A stretch of 45,006 bases of DNA from an uncultured Pseudomonadales bacterium (GTDB lineage Bacteria; Pseudomonadota; Gammaproteobacteria; Pseudomonadales; Cellvibrionaceae), in NCBI GenBank assembly GCA_947494095.1, contig CANLTI010000042.1, forward strand, positions 1 to 45,006, in the 5' to 3' direction. The position numbers and the translations under genes were made by a program. How positions within the stretch are numbered: position 1 is the stretch's first letter; the number at the start of each line of letters is the position of its first letter. The notes under the pieces were generated by a model. The model had not been told where the DNA came from. It ran no database searches and worked only from the letters and a program-made list of their open reading frames with translations. This document shows, in pieces, positions 1 to 9,190 of the stretch.

Positions 1-380
1 TTGTGTGAGAGCCTTATATTTCAACGTATTCGGTGAGTCTTAGCACCTCTTTTACCTCACTAAAGCGGAGAAGAGCCCCCAGAATGTAAATATTTACTTT
101 TATTTCAGTACGTTAGGGGTTTATGGATGGGCACTAGCTATTACTAGGAGGCCCTGGTAGGTGGGTGTCTTTGGTGTTCGTACCACTTGATTTTTTATGG
201 AGTCTGTGTCACTGGCTCTTAACTGTAAGTGGATGGGTGCACAGCGAATAGATAGTTGTACACACAAAATTGAAGCGATACAAAAAACAGTTGGCTTTTA
301 CTCGTTTCTCGCTTATTTTAGCCAGCTTTTTTATTGCCTTTAATCGGGCGTTATAATGTCTTTTAAACAATGGAGTATTT
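1..380. other. Leading non-coding stretch
   Basis: I see no convincing coding frame, RNA gene or repeat here. The last 30 bases before the first gene are AT-rich. They contain a TTATAATG-like -10 element near 350 and a TGGAG ribosome-binding site just before the ATG at 381. The rest could be the tail of something that starts outside the window. Confidence 0.4.
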
Positions 381-902
381 ATGAAAATTGGAATTACTTT
401 AATATTTTTAACTTTAGGGTTGTCGTCAGCATCGAGTTTTGGAGCCTATGAAAAAGGAATTTCTGTGGGAGGGGGGATATTTGGTGCAAGTAGTGACGAT
501 TGTGAATATTCAGGCTGTAGCTATAGCGGTCAATATATTGAGCTAGGCTATGATATTAATAATATAGCATCAGTCGAATTAAAATACGGGAATGGTAAAA
601 GCTCTTATAGTACTGGAGATAGTGATTTGTCTCTTAGTTATGTAGGCGTTAATGCTGGTCATAACTTTGGTACAACATGGTTTAATTTATATGGAAAAGC
701 TGGAATCGCACAAATTAAAGAAGATGAATCCGATAATTACTCTAAGTATACTGAAACTGCGCCAACAGGTGGTATCGGCGTACGTTTCTTTCTTGCTGAA
801 GACTCCAAAGGCTTTTATGCCAAATTAGAGACTATCGCTGTAAGCTTTCAAAATGAAAGTACAGGATATTCTTATGTAGCGGGTATCGGTTATAAATTCT
901 AA
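381..902 (+). CDS. Small outer-membrane beta-barrel protein
   Basis: Predicted secreted protein of 173 residues. Residues 1-22 form a signal peptide ending in a small-residue region (SSASSFGA). The rest is glycine- and tyrosine-rich with alternating polar and apolar residues, and it ends in GIGYKF, a terminal phenylalanine as in outer-membrane barrels inserted by BAM. The two cysteines around residues 41-46 may form a disulfide in a loop. Its size suits an eight-stranded OmpX/OmpW/OmpA-like barrel, so it probably sits in the outer membrane; its ligand is unknown. The start is supported by TGGAG a few bases upstream. The gene is more AT-rich than the core genes to its right, which may indicate acquisition. 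It stands alone, followed by a weak hairpin. Confidence 0.7.
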   Translation: MKIGITLIFLTLGLSSASSFGAYEKGISVGGGIFGASSDDCEYSGCSYSGQYIELGYDINNIASVELKYGNGKSSYSTGDSDLSLSYVGVNAGHNFGTTWFNLYGKAGIAQIKEDESDNYSKYTETAPTGGIGVRFFLAEDSKGFYAKLETIAVSFQNESTGYSYVAGIGYKF

Positions 903-911
903 ATCGGGTAG

Positions 912-932
912 CTGGGAGTTTCTCGCTCCCAG
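912..932 (+). terminator. Hairpin after beta-barrel gene
   Basis: CTGGGAG (912-918) pairs with CTCCCAG (926-932) around a 7-base loop, ten bases after the stop codon. There is no clear T-run, so it is only a possible terminator. Confidence 0.35.
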
Positions 933-1178
933 TTCTCACGCCATCGCAGTATGCGGATCTGTTCCGCCTAATGCTATTAAGCGCATCCTTAAGGGGCATA
1001 AAGGAGGGGCTCAGGTTTAGCGTTATAATACCTTTGGTTTGGGAGGCCATAAATACAGGTTTGATGCCATGGATAAAGGCTCTTCTTTGTACTCATATTT
1101 TTTATCAATAAAAGTTTTGTTATGGCCCTAAGCTGTGCTCGGGTAGAATGCGCGGTTTGAGTGAATTGATTGACTATT

Positions 1179-2309
1179 ATGACTGATGCTAAGTACCCGT
1201 TAGATTTTCCCTATGCATATGGACAGCCTACTTTACGGGCTTTATTAAAAGGCGAAAATGCACATTTTGTTGTACATGAACAGCTGGGCTTTGAGCCTGC
1301 AGGCGAGGGCGAGCATTGGTATGTTCACGTTGAAAGCGATGGCGATAATACGCAATGGCTGGCCGAGCAAATGGCTAAAGCGCTCGATGTTAAAGGGCTC
1401 GATATAGGGTTTTGCGGTTTAAAAGATCGCAATGCCATTACGCGTCAGTGGTTTTCTATTTATGACCCCAAGCAGACGCTACACGATTTACAGGCGCGCT
1501 TGGTTGGTGCATTGCCCAATAGCCAAATACTCGAGGTAACGCGCGGGCAAACTAAGCTACGAAGAGGCATGCATGCCGGTAATGGCTTTATTATTACGCT
1601 GGTGTTTAGTGAGCACACGCTACCGTCAATTAAGGCACCATTAGAGGCTAAGCTTGAGCAAATCAAAACCTGCGGGGTGCCCAATTATTTTGGCCTTCAG
1701 CGATTTGGCCGCAATGGTAATAATTTGCAGGAGTTTGATCGGTTTTTGGCTCAGCAAGAAGCAGCAAAAGCGTCGCGCGATAGTGGCCCGTTGGCGCGTA
1801 CAGCTAAAAAAGGCCGTAACAAGCCACGCAAACCTAAGGGTATTATATTGTCTTCTGCGCGCTCTTACTTATTTAATTGCGTACTCACCGAGCGTGTTAA
1901 AAGCGATACGTGGCAGTGTGTGATTGATGGTGATGTCGTGCATGCGAGTCACGCAGGCGTGCTCGATCAGGGTGTGGCACAAGAGGCGTCATCGATCGAT
2001 GACTTAACACAGCCTGTAGGTGTTGCTACGGCACCATTATGGGGTCGCGGGCGCAGCCATACTGCGGGTAGTGCATTGGCTATTGAGCAAGAGGCTTTGC
2101 AAAGCCTGAGTACTTGGGCCAATGCCTTAGAGCACCTAGGGTTAAGCCAAGAGCGTCGTAAGCTGTGCAGTATGCCGCAAGATTTAATATGGGTTTTTGA
2201 CGATAAAGAGCCCGTCACATTACGCTTGATTTTTAGTCTGCCGCCGGGCGAATATGCCACGGGTATATTGCGTGAAATTTGCGAGTGTTATGAGCCGGAT
2301 AGGCAGTAG
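1179..2309 (+). CDS. truD: tRNA pseudouridine(13) synthase TruD
   Basis: TruD isomerises uridine 13 of tRNA-Glu to pseudouridine in the cytoplasm. The motif GLKDRNAITRQW near residues 75-86 holds the catalytic aspartate of the family. NYFGLQRFG near residue 170 and the C-terminal GEYATGILREI are also characteristic. The 376 residues compare with about 350 in E. coli; the extra length is a basic insert (GPLARTAKKGRNKPRKPKG) in the middle of the protein. An in-frame TTG lies nine bases upstream at 1170, but the ATG at 1179 is the likelier start. In many gammaproteobacteria truD sits with ispF and surE; here it stands alone between a beta-barrel gene and a convergent EAL-HDOD gene. The family call is firm. 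Confidence 0.93.
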   Translation: MTDAKYPLDFPYAYGQPTLRALLKGENAHFVVHEQLGFEPAGEGEHWYVHVESDGDNTQWLAEQMAKALDVKGLDIGFCGLKDRNAITRQWFSIYDPKQTLHDLQARLVGALPNSQILEVTRGQTKLRRGMHAGNGFIITLVFSEHTLPSIKAPLEAKLEQIKTCGVPNYFGLQRFGRNGNNLQEFDRFLAQQEAAKASRDSGPLARTAKKGRNKPRKPKGIILSSARSYLFNCVLTERVKSDTWQCVIDGDVVHASHAGVLDQGVAQEASSIDDLTQPVGVATAPLWGRGRSHTAGSALAIEQEALQSLSTWANALEHLGLSQERRKLCSMPQDLIWVFDDKEPVTLRLIFSLPPGEYATGILREICECYEPDRQ

Positions 2310-2363
2310 CGTTGCTGGGCTTTGCCGGTGGCGCGTAGCGATGTGAATGCGTTTAGCGGTTAA

Positions 2364-3572
2364 TTAAAAGCTGCTAGAGTCTTGAGCAAAACACAGGGCT
2401 TCGGTGTAGGCAGTACTAATATCCGATTCATCAATGCCTAAAGCCATTAAAGAGCCTGTAGGGATGTCGCTCCACTGTTGATGCTCGAGCGCTTTACAGG
2501 CGGTTAAAAATAAGCCCTGCGTTGTTTTTTTAGCGCCTGTTAATGTATCGTTTAGCTCGGTATTTAAATTGAGTTGGCTTAAAATATGGCTCATTGCCAT
2601 ATCGAGGTGCGCATCTAGCATCGATAACAAGCCCACAGTAAATGCTTGGCTGGCATCGCATTTTTTTGACTTTATCGCCAGTAGCTCACAAAATTTAGCG
2701 CGTGTACTACTAATAATACAGAGCTCGCTGGGTTTGTGGCTATTGCTGGCAAGCAATAAAAAAGTAGACCAATTACGAATACGATCTAAACCCACCATGG
2801 CAATTGCCTGGCTTAATGAGTCTACTTGGCGGCCGCTACCAAAGGTGGGGGAGTTGACCATTTTTAAGAGTCGAAAGCTTAAACCTGGGTCGGACGATAG
2901 TACTTGCGCAATACCGTTAAAGTCTGCGTTATTGGCTGTGATTTTTGCTAAAATTTGTAAAATAGACTGTGTGCCTTGTTGGGCTTTTTTGCCTTCTACA
3001 ATTTGGGGCTTAGCTAAAAAATACCCTTGAAAGTAATCAAAGCCGAGCTCGCAACAGAGCTTAAATATTTCGTGAGTTTCAATTTTTTCGGCCACAAATT
3101 TAAGGTTAGGCTTTTTGAGTGCAAGCATATACTCGCGAATCTCTTGTTCGCCTAACTGTAAAACATCAATTTTAATAATATCAGCAAAAGGCAGTAAGAG
3201 TTTACTGTGCTCAGTCAGTAAAAAATCATCCAGCGCTATGCGATAGCCTTGTTTTTTGAGTTCACTTAACGAGCGCAATACAATGTCGTCAGGGTGAATG
3301 TCTTCGAGTACTTCAATGACTAATTGCGAGGCCGGTAAAGGTGGCGGGCAAACGAGTAAATTGCGTGTAAAATTAATAAAAGCATCTTTTTTACCCGTAA
3401 TATCTTCTATGCGGCGCTCGCCAAAGGCATACAATAAAACATGTGAGCTGGCTTTGTCACCGTCAAATTCAGCGGAGCTATTGAGTGTATCGCCTCTGAA
3501 GAGTAATTCGTAAGCTTCTACCTTTAAATCTTTATTAAATATAGCTTGCCGGGCAAATAAGGGCTTGTTCAT
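2364..3572 (-). CDS. EAL-HDOD domain protein, degenerate EAL
   Basis: Cytoplasmic two-domain signalling protein of 402 residues, of the YuxH/CdgJ type. Residues 1-200 are an EAL fold: FARQAIFNKDLKVEAYELLFRG at the start, IALDDF, IIKID and AEKIET, ending in FDYFQGYFLAKP. The canonical EAL triad reads as ELLFR and the DDFGTG loop as DDFLLTE, so cyclic-di-GMP hydrolysis is doubtful. Residues 200-395 are an HDOD domain (SDPGLSFRLLKMVNSP). Known members control motility and attachment in Vibrio. The gene lies 11 bases downstream of an unknown 198-residue gene on the same strand and is probably co-transcribed with it, which suggests the two proteins work together. Confidence 0.88.
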   Translation of the reverse strand: MNKPLFARQAIFNKDLKVEAYELLFRGDTLNSSAEFDGDKASSHVLLYAFGERRIEDITGKKDAFINFTRNLLVCPPPLPASQLVIEVLEDIHPDDIVLRSLSELKKQGYRIALDDFLLTEHSKLLLPFADIIKIDVLQLGEQEIREYMLALKKPNLKFVAEKIETHEIFKLCCELGFDYFQGYFLAKPQIVEGKKAQQGTQSILQILAKITANNADFNGIAQVLSSDPGLSFRLLKMVNSPTFGSGRQVDSLSQAIAMVGLDRIRNWSTFLLLASNSHKPSELCIISSTRAKFCELLAIKSKKCDASQAFTVGLLSMLDAHLDMAMSHILSQLNLNTELNDTLTGAKKTTQGLFLTACKALEHQQWSDIPTGSLMALGIDESDISTAYTEALCFAQDSSSF

Positions 3573-3583
3573 TGATACGTCGC

Positions 3584-4180
3584 TTAAAAAAGTTCTATGT
3601 TGTCAGCATCATTGCGCGGGTGCGAGGTGTGCTGGTTGAAGCGTTGTTGGTAAATATCTAAAGCCTCTTCAATACTACCGCCTTGCATAATATGCTCAAA
3701 CATTGCGTGTTCGGCCTCCATGGTGTAGCTATTTTTAATGGTATTTTGAATGCGCCGCCACTCTTCGGGTAGGTGTAGCGAGTCGTTGTTATTCATAATG
3801 CCAGAAACCGTTTTTAAACTGCGTGACACATGATCGAGGCGTTGGCACACGCGGTCGTAGAACTGAAAGGCCTGCACCGAGCCATTAATGTTGCTGTTCA
3901 TTTTAGTGGTCGTATCGGCGATGCTTTTTTTAAAGGCCTCTAGGTCTTGCGGCTCATTCACGGCCTGTATTTTGGTATTCATTTCATGGTTGTGCTCTGC
4001 CAATGCAGTAAAAGATTGGGTCAGTGTATCAACGGAGGCATTACTATCTGCCAGTGTGGTCTCTATTTGGCAAATGGCTAAATAGAGCATGTTTATAGTC
4101 TCACGCACATGCGACCAGTCATCGAGGGTGATCGATGATGGTGGCGTTTGTGGCGTTGCCACTGCTTTTGGTTTCTGCAT
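3584..4180 (-). CDS. Conserved hypothetical helical protein
   Basis: I do not recognise a named family. The 198 residues look cytoplasmic and largely helical, with no signal peptide. A proline-rich N-terminus is followed by heptad-like stretches (AICQIETTLADSNASVDTL, DTTTKMNSNINGSVQAF) that suggest a coiled coil or four-helix bundle, as in chemotaxis phosphatases such as CheZ. The phrase FQFYDRVCQRLDHVSRSL resembles the FQDxxxQxxxxV phosphatase signature of CheZ-like proteins, but the match is loose. It is the first gene of a two-gene unit with the EAL-HDOD gene 11 bases downstream, so a role in the same signalling path is likely. Confidence 0.6.
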   Translation of the reverse strand: MQKPKAVATPQTPPSSITLDDWSHVRETINMLYLAICQIETTLADSNASVDTLTQSFTALAEHNHEMNTKIQAVNEPQDLEAFKKSIADTTTKMNSNINGSVQAFQFYDRVCQRLDHVSRSLKTVSGIMNNNDSLHLPEEWRRIQNTIKNSYTMEAEHAMFEHIMQGGSIEEALDIYQQRFNQHTSHPRNDADNIELF

Positions 4181-4270
4181 GAAGGTTTTAATCCTATAGC
4201 GGCCAGCTGTAAACCTTGCGACTGTTTAAACTATGTATTTTATGACGACACTGTATGAGAGCGAGCCTTG

Positions 4271-4326
4271 TTTGTTTGTGAATGTTTGTTTGTGAATGTT
4301 TGGTTTTGAATATTTAGTTGTGAATG
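4271..4326. repeat. 14-bp tandem repeat, four units
   Basis: Two identical units TTTGTTTGTGAATG (4271-4284, 4285-4298) are followed by two diverged ones (4299-4312, 4313-4326). They lie between the promoter side of the 198-residue gene and the 3' end of slt, and are non-coding. Confidence 0.85.
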
Positions 4327-4340
4327 TTATGGCATCGATG

Positions 4341-4366
4341 GATAGAGCATCGGTTAATGCTCTATC
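4341..4366. terminator. Hairpin downstream of slt
   Basis: GATAGAGCAT (4341-4350) and ATGCTCTATC (4357-4366) form a perfect 10-bp stem with a 6-base loop, 56 bases past the slt stop. No T-run follows on either strand, so it may be a terminator or an mRNA 3' protector. Confidence 0.45.
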
Positions 4367-4422
4367 ATGTATCGCTACAATGAGCGCTTGCGGGCGTTAT
4401 TATGCTTACTTATTAGCATAGC

Positions 4423-6591
4423 CTACAGAGTTATATTTGCCTCTTGCGCGCGTAGTAACGTGCCTTTTTGCCAAGGGTGATGGGCATGGTTTGAGGCGGC
4501 ATTTAATGATTGAGTTGCCTTATTGGCCGTACTCGGGCTAGAGGTTGGGGTGAGTGCGGAGGATGAAATACGATACTCGTAAATCACCGCGTAGGTGAGT
4601 ACATTTTGTACATATTGGCGGGTCTCTCTAAACGGAATCACCTCGACCCAAACGTCGGCAGGGGTTTTGGCTTGAGGTGTTTTGAGCCACCGCTTAACAC
4701 GGTGCTTACCGGCATTGTACGCGGCGGCGGCTAAAATACGATTGCCGTTAAAGTCATTGAGTAGTTTACCTAAATAAGCACTGCCCAAATGAATGTTGTG
4801 TTCTGGGGTAAACAAATCTTGCGTGCGATGATTGGTAATGCCTGAATGCTTGGCTTGCTCTTTGGCCGTGGCGGGCATGAGCTGCATAAGGCCACGTGCT
4901 CCAGCATGTGATACCGCATCAGCGGCAAAGGCGCTTTCTTGACGTGCGATAGCATAAATGAGTGTTTCATCGAGTTGACTATTAATTGAGGCTTGGGCGA
5001 CTTCGTTGTTATAGGCCAGTGGAAAGCGTAAAGTCAGGTGGTCCCATAAATTACCTGTAATCATGGCCACAATCCCCGAATTGTACCAGCCCCAATCCTT
5101 GGCCAGCTCGCCAGCGGCCAACAGCTCTTGATTTTTGAGATGTTTCAGTGCGTAGTACCATTCGATACGGGCTTGCTGCTGCTCGCCAATCAGCCATAGC
5201 TCTTTGGCGCGTTGCATGGCCGGTTGATTGGCCAGTGTTGCCTTTAATTGGCTGTTGGCCTTGGTGGTGGCATCTTCTAGCGTGTAGGCGCTACCGAGCA
5301 AGTCAGCGGCCAAAAAGCCGTACCAGCTGCGCTTGGCGGCCAGCGCTGTGTAAATTGCAGAGGTATCGATGTTTTTACTTTGCAGCATTTCATGGCTGCG
5401 CGCATACCAGTATTGCCAGCGGTCACTTTGCTGCTCTTGTGGCGGTAATATCGCAATGTTTTTGGCTACGGCGGCCCAGTTTAGCGATTCTAAATTTTCG
5501 CGTATCAAGCTTTCAATCAGTGCTGGGTTGCGCAGTGAATGTGAATAGCTGAGTAATTGCTCGGCCTCGACTAAATACCCTTTACGTGTGAGGTATTTAA
5601 TGATTTGTTGTTTGGTTTGGGTGGCGAGCTCGGCATCAAATAGGCGTTGCGCTTCGTACTTTTCCCAGTGTTGCCAGGCGAGTTGCGGTTGTTGGCACGC
5701 GAGCTTGCGAATGCCATGGGCAATAATCGTTTGCATTTCGGGTGACGAGTGCGCAAAGGTTTTGGACTGTGTGATAAGCGAAGGCTGGGCATTGACCTTA
5801 AAGTAGAGTTCGGCCAGTGTTTGATGAGGCTGACTCATGCTGCGTTTAACGTAGCGCGCCAACGACAGTTGCCCGTTGTTAATGGCTTTATCAAAGCGGC
5901 TCCAGCGCAAGTTGGGGGTGATTTTGTGATGTGCTTTAAGCACTTTAAAAAGTGGGTCGCAGGCTTTAGGTTGAGATTTTCCGACATTCCACAGCGCTGT
6001 GGCTTCATTTAACGCGGTTAAGTCACCGGTGTGATGGCGGGCCAATAATGACCGGCAGCGCATGGATGTAGAGCTAAACCCCGCCGTGTAGTAATGGTTA
6101 AAGTCTTGCCAGCGCTGTTGTTTAGCTAAAAAATACAAAACGCCGCCTGTGAGTTTGTCGGCAAGCAGTGAATTTTGGTTGTCGGCTAAAAAGCGGTCAA
6201 TTGCCGCTATGGGTGTTGTGGCGAGCTGCTTATTGAGTAACTGGTATTCGATGTAGGGCTTAAGTGGGTAGTTTTGCAGCTTGGTTAGATGTGCTTTGGC
6301 GGTGACTAGCTGCTTATTTTTAAGGGCATTTTGTGCGGCTTTGTAGGTAAAGCGCATATTTTGTTTGGCCGCTTCGCTTAAGGCATTGTATTGGTTGATG
6401 GCTTGCTGTTGCGGGCTGGGTGTAAGTGGTGCGCTATGCGCTTGTGAGGGGGGGATCGGTGTTGGCGTTGGCGAAATAAGGCCTTGGGCATTGGGTTGCG
6501 CCCAATTTTGAGGTGACATACTCACTAAAAATACGCATAGTGCTGCACGTGCGCAGGCTACGAGCCGTTGGTTGTTACTTAAAATAGTCAC
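4423..6591 (-). CDS. slt: Soluble lytic murein transglycosylase Slt
   Basis: Periplasmic muramidase that cleaves the MurNAc-GlcNAc bond of peptidoglycan and leaves 1,6-anhydro ends. The catalytic C-terminal domain has IARQESAFAADAVSHAGARG with the catalytic glutamate in QES, GLMQLMPATAKEQA, and the AAAYNAGKHRVKRWL motif. A long alpha-superhelical N-terminal domain (about residues 60-520) completes the Slt70 architecture. I chose the GTG at 6591: GGAAG lies five bases upstream and the following residues form a signal peptide ending before QPNAQG. The frame is open further, to 6660, but that adds 23 residues ahead of the signal. The length is 722 residues against 645 in E. coli. The gene is divergent from uup. 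Confidence 0.92.
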   Translation of the reverse strand: MTILSNNQRLVACARAALCVFLVSMSPQNWAQPNAQGLISPTPTPIPPSQAHSAPLTPSPQQQAINQYNALSEAAKQNMRFTYKAAQNALKNKQLVTAKAHLTKLQNYPLKPYIEYQLLNKQLATTPIAAIDRFLADNQNSLLADKLTGGVLYFLAKQQRWQDFNHYYTAGFSSTSMRCRSLLARHHTGDLTALNEATALWNVGKSQPKACDPLFKVLKAHHKITPNLRWSRFDKAINNGQLSLARYVKRSMSQPHQTLAELYFKVNAQPSLITQSKTFAHSSPEMQTIIAHGIRKLACQQPQLAWQHWEKYEAQRLFDAELATQTKQQIIKYLTRKGYLVEAEQLLSYSHSLRNPALIESLIRENLESLNWAAVAKNIAILPPQEQQSDRWQYWYARSHEMLQSKNIDTSAIYTALAAKRSWYGFLAADLLGSAYTLEDATTKANSQLKATLANQPAMQRAKELWLIGEQQQARIEWYYALKHLKNQELLAAGELAKDWGWYNSGIVAMITGNLWDHLTLRFPLAYNNEVAQASINSQLDETLIYAIARQESAFAADAVSHAGARGLMQLMPATAKEQAKHSGITNHRTQDLFTPEHNIHLGSAYLGKLLNDFNGNRILAAAAYNAGKHRVKRWLKTPQAKTPADVWVEVIPFRETRQYVQNVLTYAVIYEYRISSSALTPTSSPSTANKATQSLNAASNHAHHPWQKGTLLRAQEANITL

Positions 6592-6738
6592 TGTGGCTTC
6601 CTTTATCGCAAAATATAAGTCTATACCCTTATTGTTGAACAGGTATCGGTAACTTACCACTCTTTTGTAGGCATAATACGTGGATTTTTATACGTATATT
6701 GCGGCACACTGCGCCCCGCTGAATTTTGAGAGAGAATT

Positions 6739-8667
6739 ATGAGTTTGTTAAAGCTAGATGGTTTGTGTTTGTCCTATGGCGAACAGGTTATTTTTGATGG
6801 CGTCAATATGCTGCTAAATAGCGGCGATAGATTATGCTTAGTAGGTCGTAATGGTGTAGGAAAATCGACGTTACTCAAAGTGATAGATGGCAGTATTACT
6901 CCCGATAGTGGCACCAGCTGGTGCAGTGATGGCATGCGTATTGCCGGTTTGATGCAGGATTTGCCCGAGGCCGATGAAACTTGCGTGTTTGATTTTGTCG
7001 CGCAAGGGTTGCCTGAGCTAGCGTCAAGCCTTAGCCGGTACCATGCGCTGATTCATGAATCCGAAACTGTCCCTATGGACGACAAGGCCTTAAATGAGCT
7101 GTCAAAGCTGCAAGGGGTGATTGAAGCACATGACGGCTGGACCATTAATAATCGCATTGAGCAAATACTCACGCGGCTAGATCTCGATGCCGAAACCTTG
7201 ATGCAAGACTTATCGGGTGGTTGGCGCCGGCGTGCAGCATTAGCGCGCGCTTTGGTGATCAACCCTGATGTTTTGCTCCTCGATGAGCCGACTAACCATT
7301 TAGATGTGCAGGCGATTGAGTGGCTAGAAAAAGAGCTGGCAAGTTTTACCGGTGCGGTTATTTTTGTGACCCATGACCGTGCGTTTTTACAAAACGTCGC
7401 CAACCGTATTGGTGAGCTTGACCGCGGTAAATTGAGTATTTGGGATGGTAAATACAAAGACTTTTTAGCCTTCCGTGAGCGCCAATTAGCCGAAGAAGAA
7501 AAACACAACGCTGAATTTGATAAGCGCTTGGCCAAAGAAGAGGTGTGGATTAGGCAGGGTATTAAAGCCCGGCGCACCCGTAACGAAGGCCGCGTGCGCG
7601 CCCTAAAAGATATGCGTAATGATCGCGCGCAGCGCCGCGACCGCATGAAAACCTCTAATTTTAATATGCAGCAAGAGTCGAGCTCTGGCAAAATTGTCGC
7701 AGAGCTCGAAAATGTGTCTTTTGCTTATGATGACTGGCCCATTATTAAAGACTTTTCTACACGTGTTATACGTGGCGACAAAATTGGTTTAATTGGCCCT
7801 AATGGTGTGGGCAAAAGCACCTTGCTTAAAATATTATTGGGGCAGTTAGAGCCCCAAGCGGGCAAGGTGGCTTTGGGGACTAAAATAGAAGTGGCGTATT
7901 TTGACCAGTTGCGCGACCAGCTCGATCTCGAAAAAAATGCGATGGATAACGTCGCTGGTGGCCGCGAATTCATCGAAATTAATGGCAAGCCGCGTCACGC
8001 CATTAGCTACTTGAGCGACTTTTTATTTACCGGTGAACGCGCGCGCACACCCATCAAGGCACTGTCTGGGGGTGAGCGCAACCGCATATTGTTGGCCAAA
8101 TTATTCAGTAAGCCTGCCAATGTGCTGGTGATGGATGAGCCAACCAACGACCTAGATGCCGAAACTCTGGATTTGCTCGAAGAGCTCTTGTTGAGTTTTG
8201 AGGGTACGTTGTTGTTAGTGAGCCATGACCGTGAGTTTATGGATAACGTCGTGAGTAGCACCATTAGCTTTGAAGGTAACGGGACGCTGCGTGAATACAT
8301 TGGTGGCTATCAAGACTGGCAGCGTCAAGGCGGCAAATGGCCTGAAGGCGGCGCTAAAGCCAAGCAGACGCAAGCTGAGCCTAAAGTGGTAGATGAGCCT
8401 AAGCCGGCGGCTGTGGTGGTTAAAAAGCCTACGGTGAAGTTAAGTTATCAGTTGCAGCGTGAGCTCGGCGCATTACCGGCAAAAATCGAAAAGCTAGAGC
8501 AAGCTATTGCAGTCGCCGAGCAAGAGATAGGAGCGCCTGATTTTTATACGCAAGATCAAAAAAAGATTAACGATAAGCTCGCAGCCCTTGAGGTTTTAAA
8601 TGCCAATATGGAGACCAGTTTTGAGCGCTGGCAAGAGCTAGAAGCGATGCAAAATGGCGAGGCTTAA
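6739..8667 (+). CDS. uup: ABC-F ATPase Uup
   Basis: Cytoplasmic ABC-F protein with two ATPase domains and no membrane part. Domain 1 has GRNGVGKST near residues 37-45, the signature LSGGWRRRAALARAL and Walker B LLLDEPTNHLD. Domain 2 has GPNGVGKST, LSGGERNRILLAKL and VLVMDEPTNDLD. The linker between them is the charged helical arm typical of the family. The C-terminal 90 residues are a lysine- and glutamate-rich coiled coil, as in E. coli Uup (635 residues, here 642), which binds DNA and branched structures and affects transposon excision and ribosome function. A purine-rich GAGAGA precedes the ATG. The next gene starts 3 bases after the stop, so they form an operon. Confidence 0.95.
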   Translation: MSLLKLDGLCLSYGEQVIFDGVNMLLNSGDRLCLVGRNGVGKSTLLKVIDGSITPDSGTSWCSDGMRIAGLMQDLPEADETCVFDFVAQGLPELASSLSRYHALIHESETVPMDDKALNELSKLQGVIEAHDGWTINNRIEQILTRLDLDAETLMQDLSGGWRRRAALARALVINPDVLLLDEPTNHLDVQAIEWLEKELASFTGAVIFVTHDRAFLQNVANRIGELDRGKLSIWDGKYKDFLAFRERQLAEEEKHNAEFDKRLAKEEVWIRQGIKARRTRNEGRVRALKDMRNDRAQRRDRMKTSNFNMQQESSSGKIVAELENVSFAYDDWPIIKDFSTRVIRGDKIGLIGPNGVGKSTLLKILLGQLEPQAGKVALGTKIEVAYFDQLRDQLDLEKNAMDNVAGGREFIEINGKPRHAISYLSDFLFTGERARTPIKALSGGERNRILLAKLFSKPANVLVMDEPTNDLDAETLDLLEELLLSFEGTLLLVSHDREFMDNVVSSTISFEGNGTLREYIGGYQDWQRQGGKWPEGGAKAKQTQAEPKVVDEPKPAAVVVKKPTVKLSYQLQRELGALPAKIEKLEQAIAVAEQEIGAPDFYTQDQKKINDKLAALEVLNANMETSFERWQELEAMQNGEA

Positions 8668-8670
8668 ATA

Positions 8671-9129
8671 ATGTGGCCCATTGTGATTGTGGTTTTGGTG
8701 GTGGCCATGATGGTTGGCCCCGTGATGATTATGCAGCCCACTAAAGGCCAAAAGCGTTTAGCGGCACTGCGTACTTATGCAGAAGCGCAAGGGCTACACG
8801 TTAACGCCAGTCAAATCAAAACGCCCGATGATGATGTGTGCTGGTTTTATTGGTTGGCATTAGCCGAAAAAGACCAATTACCGGTGATGCGGCTTGAGCG
8901 TAAGGGCTACGCTCATGGCTTGCATGTGGCTAAGTACTGGGCGTTTAAAACACCAGAAGTCGAGGTGTCTCAGGCGATTGAGCGGTTTTTGTTAACGCTA
9001 CCGCCCTCTGTGTGCGGGTTTGAAGTGAATACGCATGCCGTTGGTGTCCATTGGAGCGAAGCCGGTGGGCAAAAAAACCTAGACACTTGGCTGCCGGGCT
9101 TACAGAGCCTGATTGACACACACATATAA
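8671..9129 (+). CDS. Small membrane-anchored hypothetical protein
   Basis: I do not recognise a characterised family. The 152 residues begin with one membrane segment (residues 2-21, IVIVVLVVAMMVGPVMIM), followed by QPTKGQKRLAALRTYAEAQG and a soluble domain rich in aromatic residues (WFYWLAL). The layout resembles the short YajC-like proteins often annotated next to uup in pseudomonads, where the anchor is followed by a basic stretch. It lies 3 bases after uup and must be co-transcribed with it. A role at the inner membrane is inferred only from the anchor. Confidence 0.72.
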   Translation: MWPIVIVVLVVAMMVGPVMIMQPTKGQKRLAALRTYAEAQGLHVNASQIKTPDDDVCWFYWLALAEKDQLPVMRLERKGYAHGLHVAKYWAFKTPEVEVSQAIERFLLTLPPSVCGFEVNTHAVGVHWSEAGGQKNLDTWLPGLQSLIDTHI

Positions 9130-9190
9130 CCATCAGTTCACCGGTTGGGCTATTGAGTGTGCAAAGGTGTTAGGTTAGGGGTGAGGCAAT

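Noticed and set aside
350..372. The first gene as another integron cassette, because of GGGCGTTATAATG before it
   Set aside because: GTTATAA does not fit GTTRRRY and no attC-like arm follows the stop codon.
1..380. A tRNA or small RNA at the left edge
   Set aside because: I could not fold a cloverleaf or find a conserved motif; left as unassigned.
832..1050. Minus-strand reading frame of 72 codons overlapping the beta-barrel gene end
   Set aside because: Overlaps a better gene, shows no recognisable domain and lacks a convincing ribosome-binding site.
4271..4326. CRISPR-like array
   Set aside because: Units are contiguous without spacers, and no cas genes are in the window.
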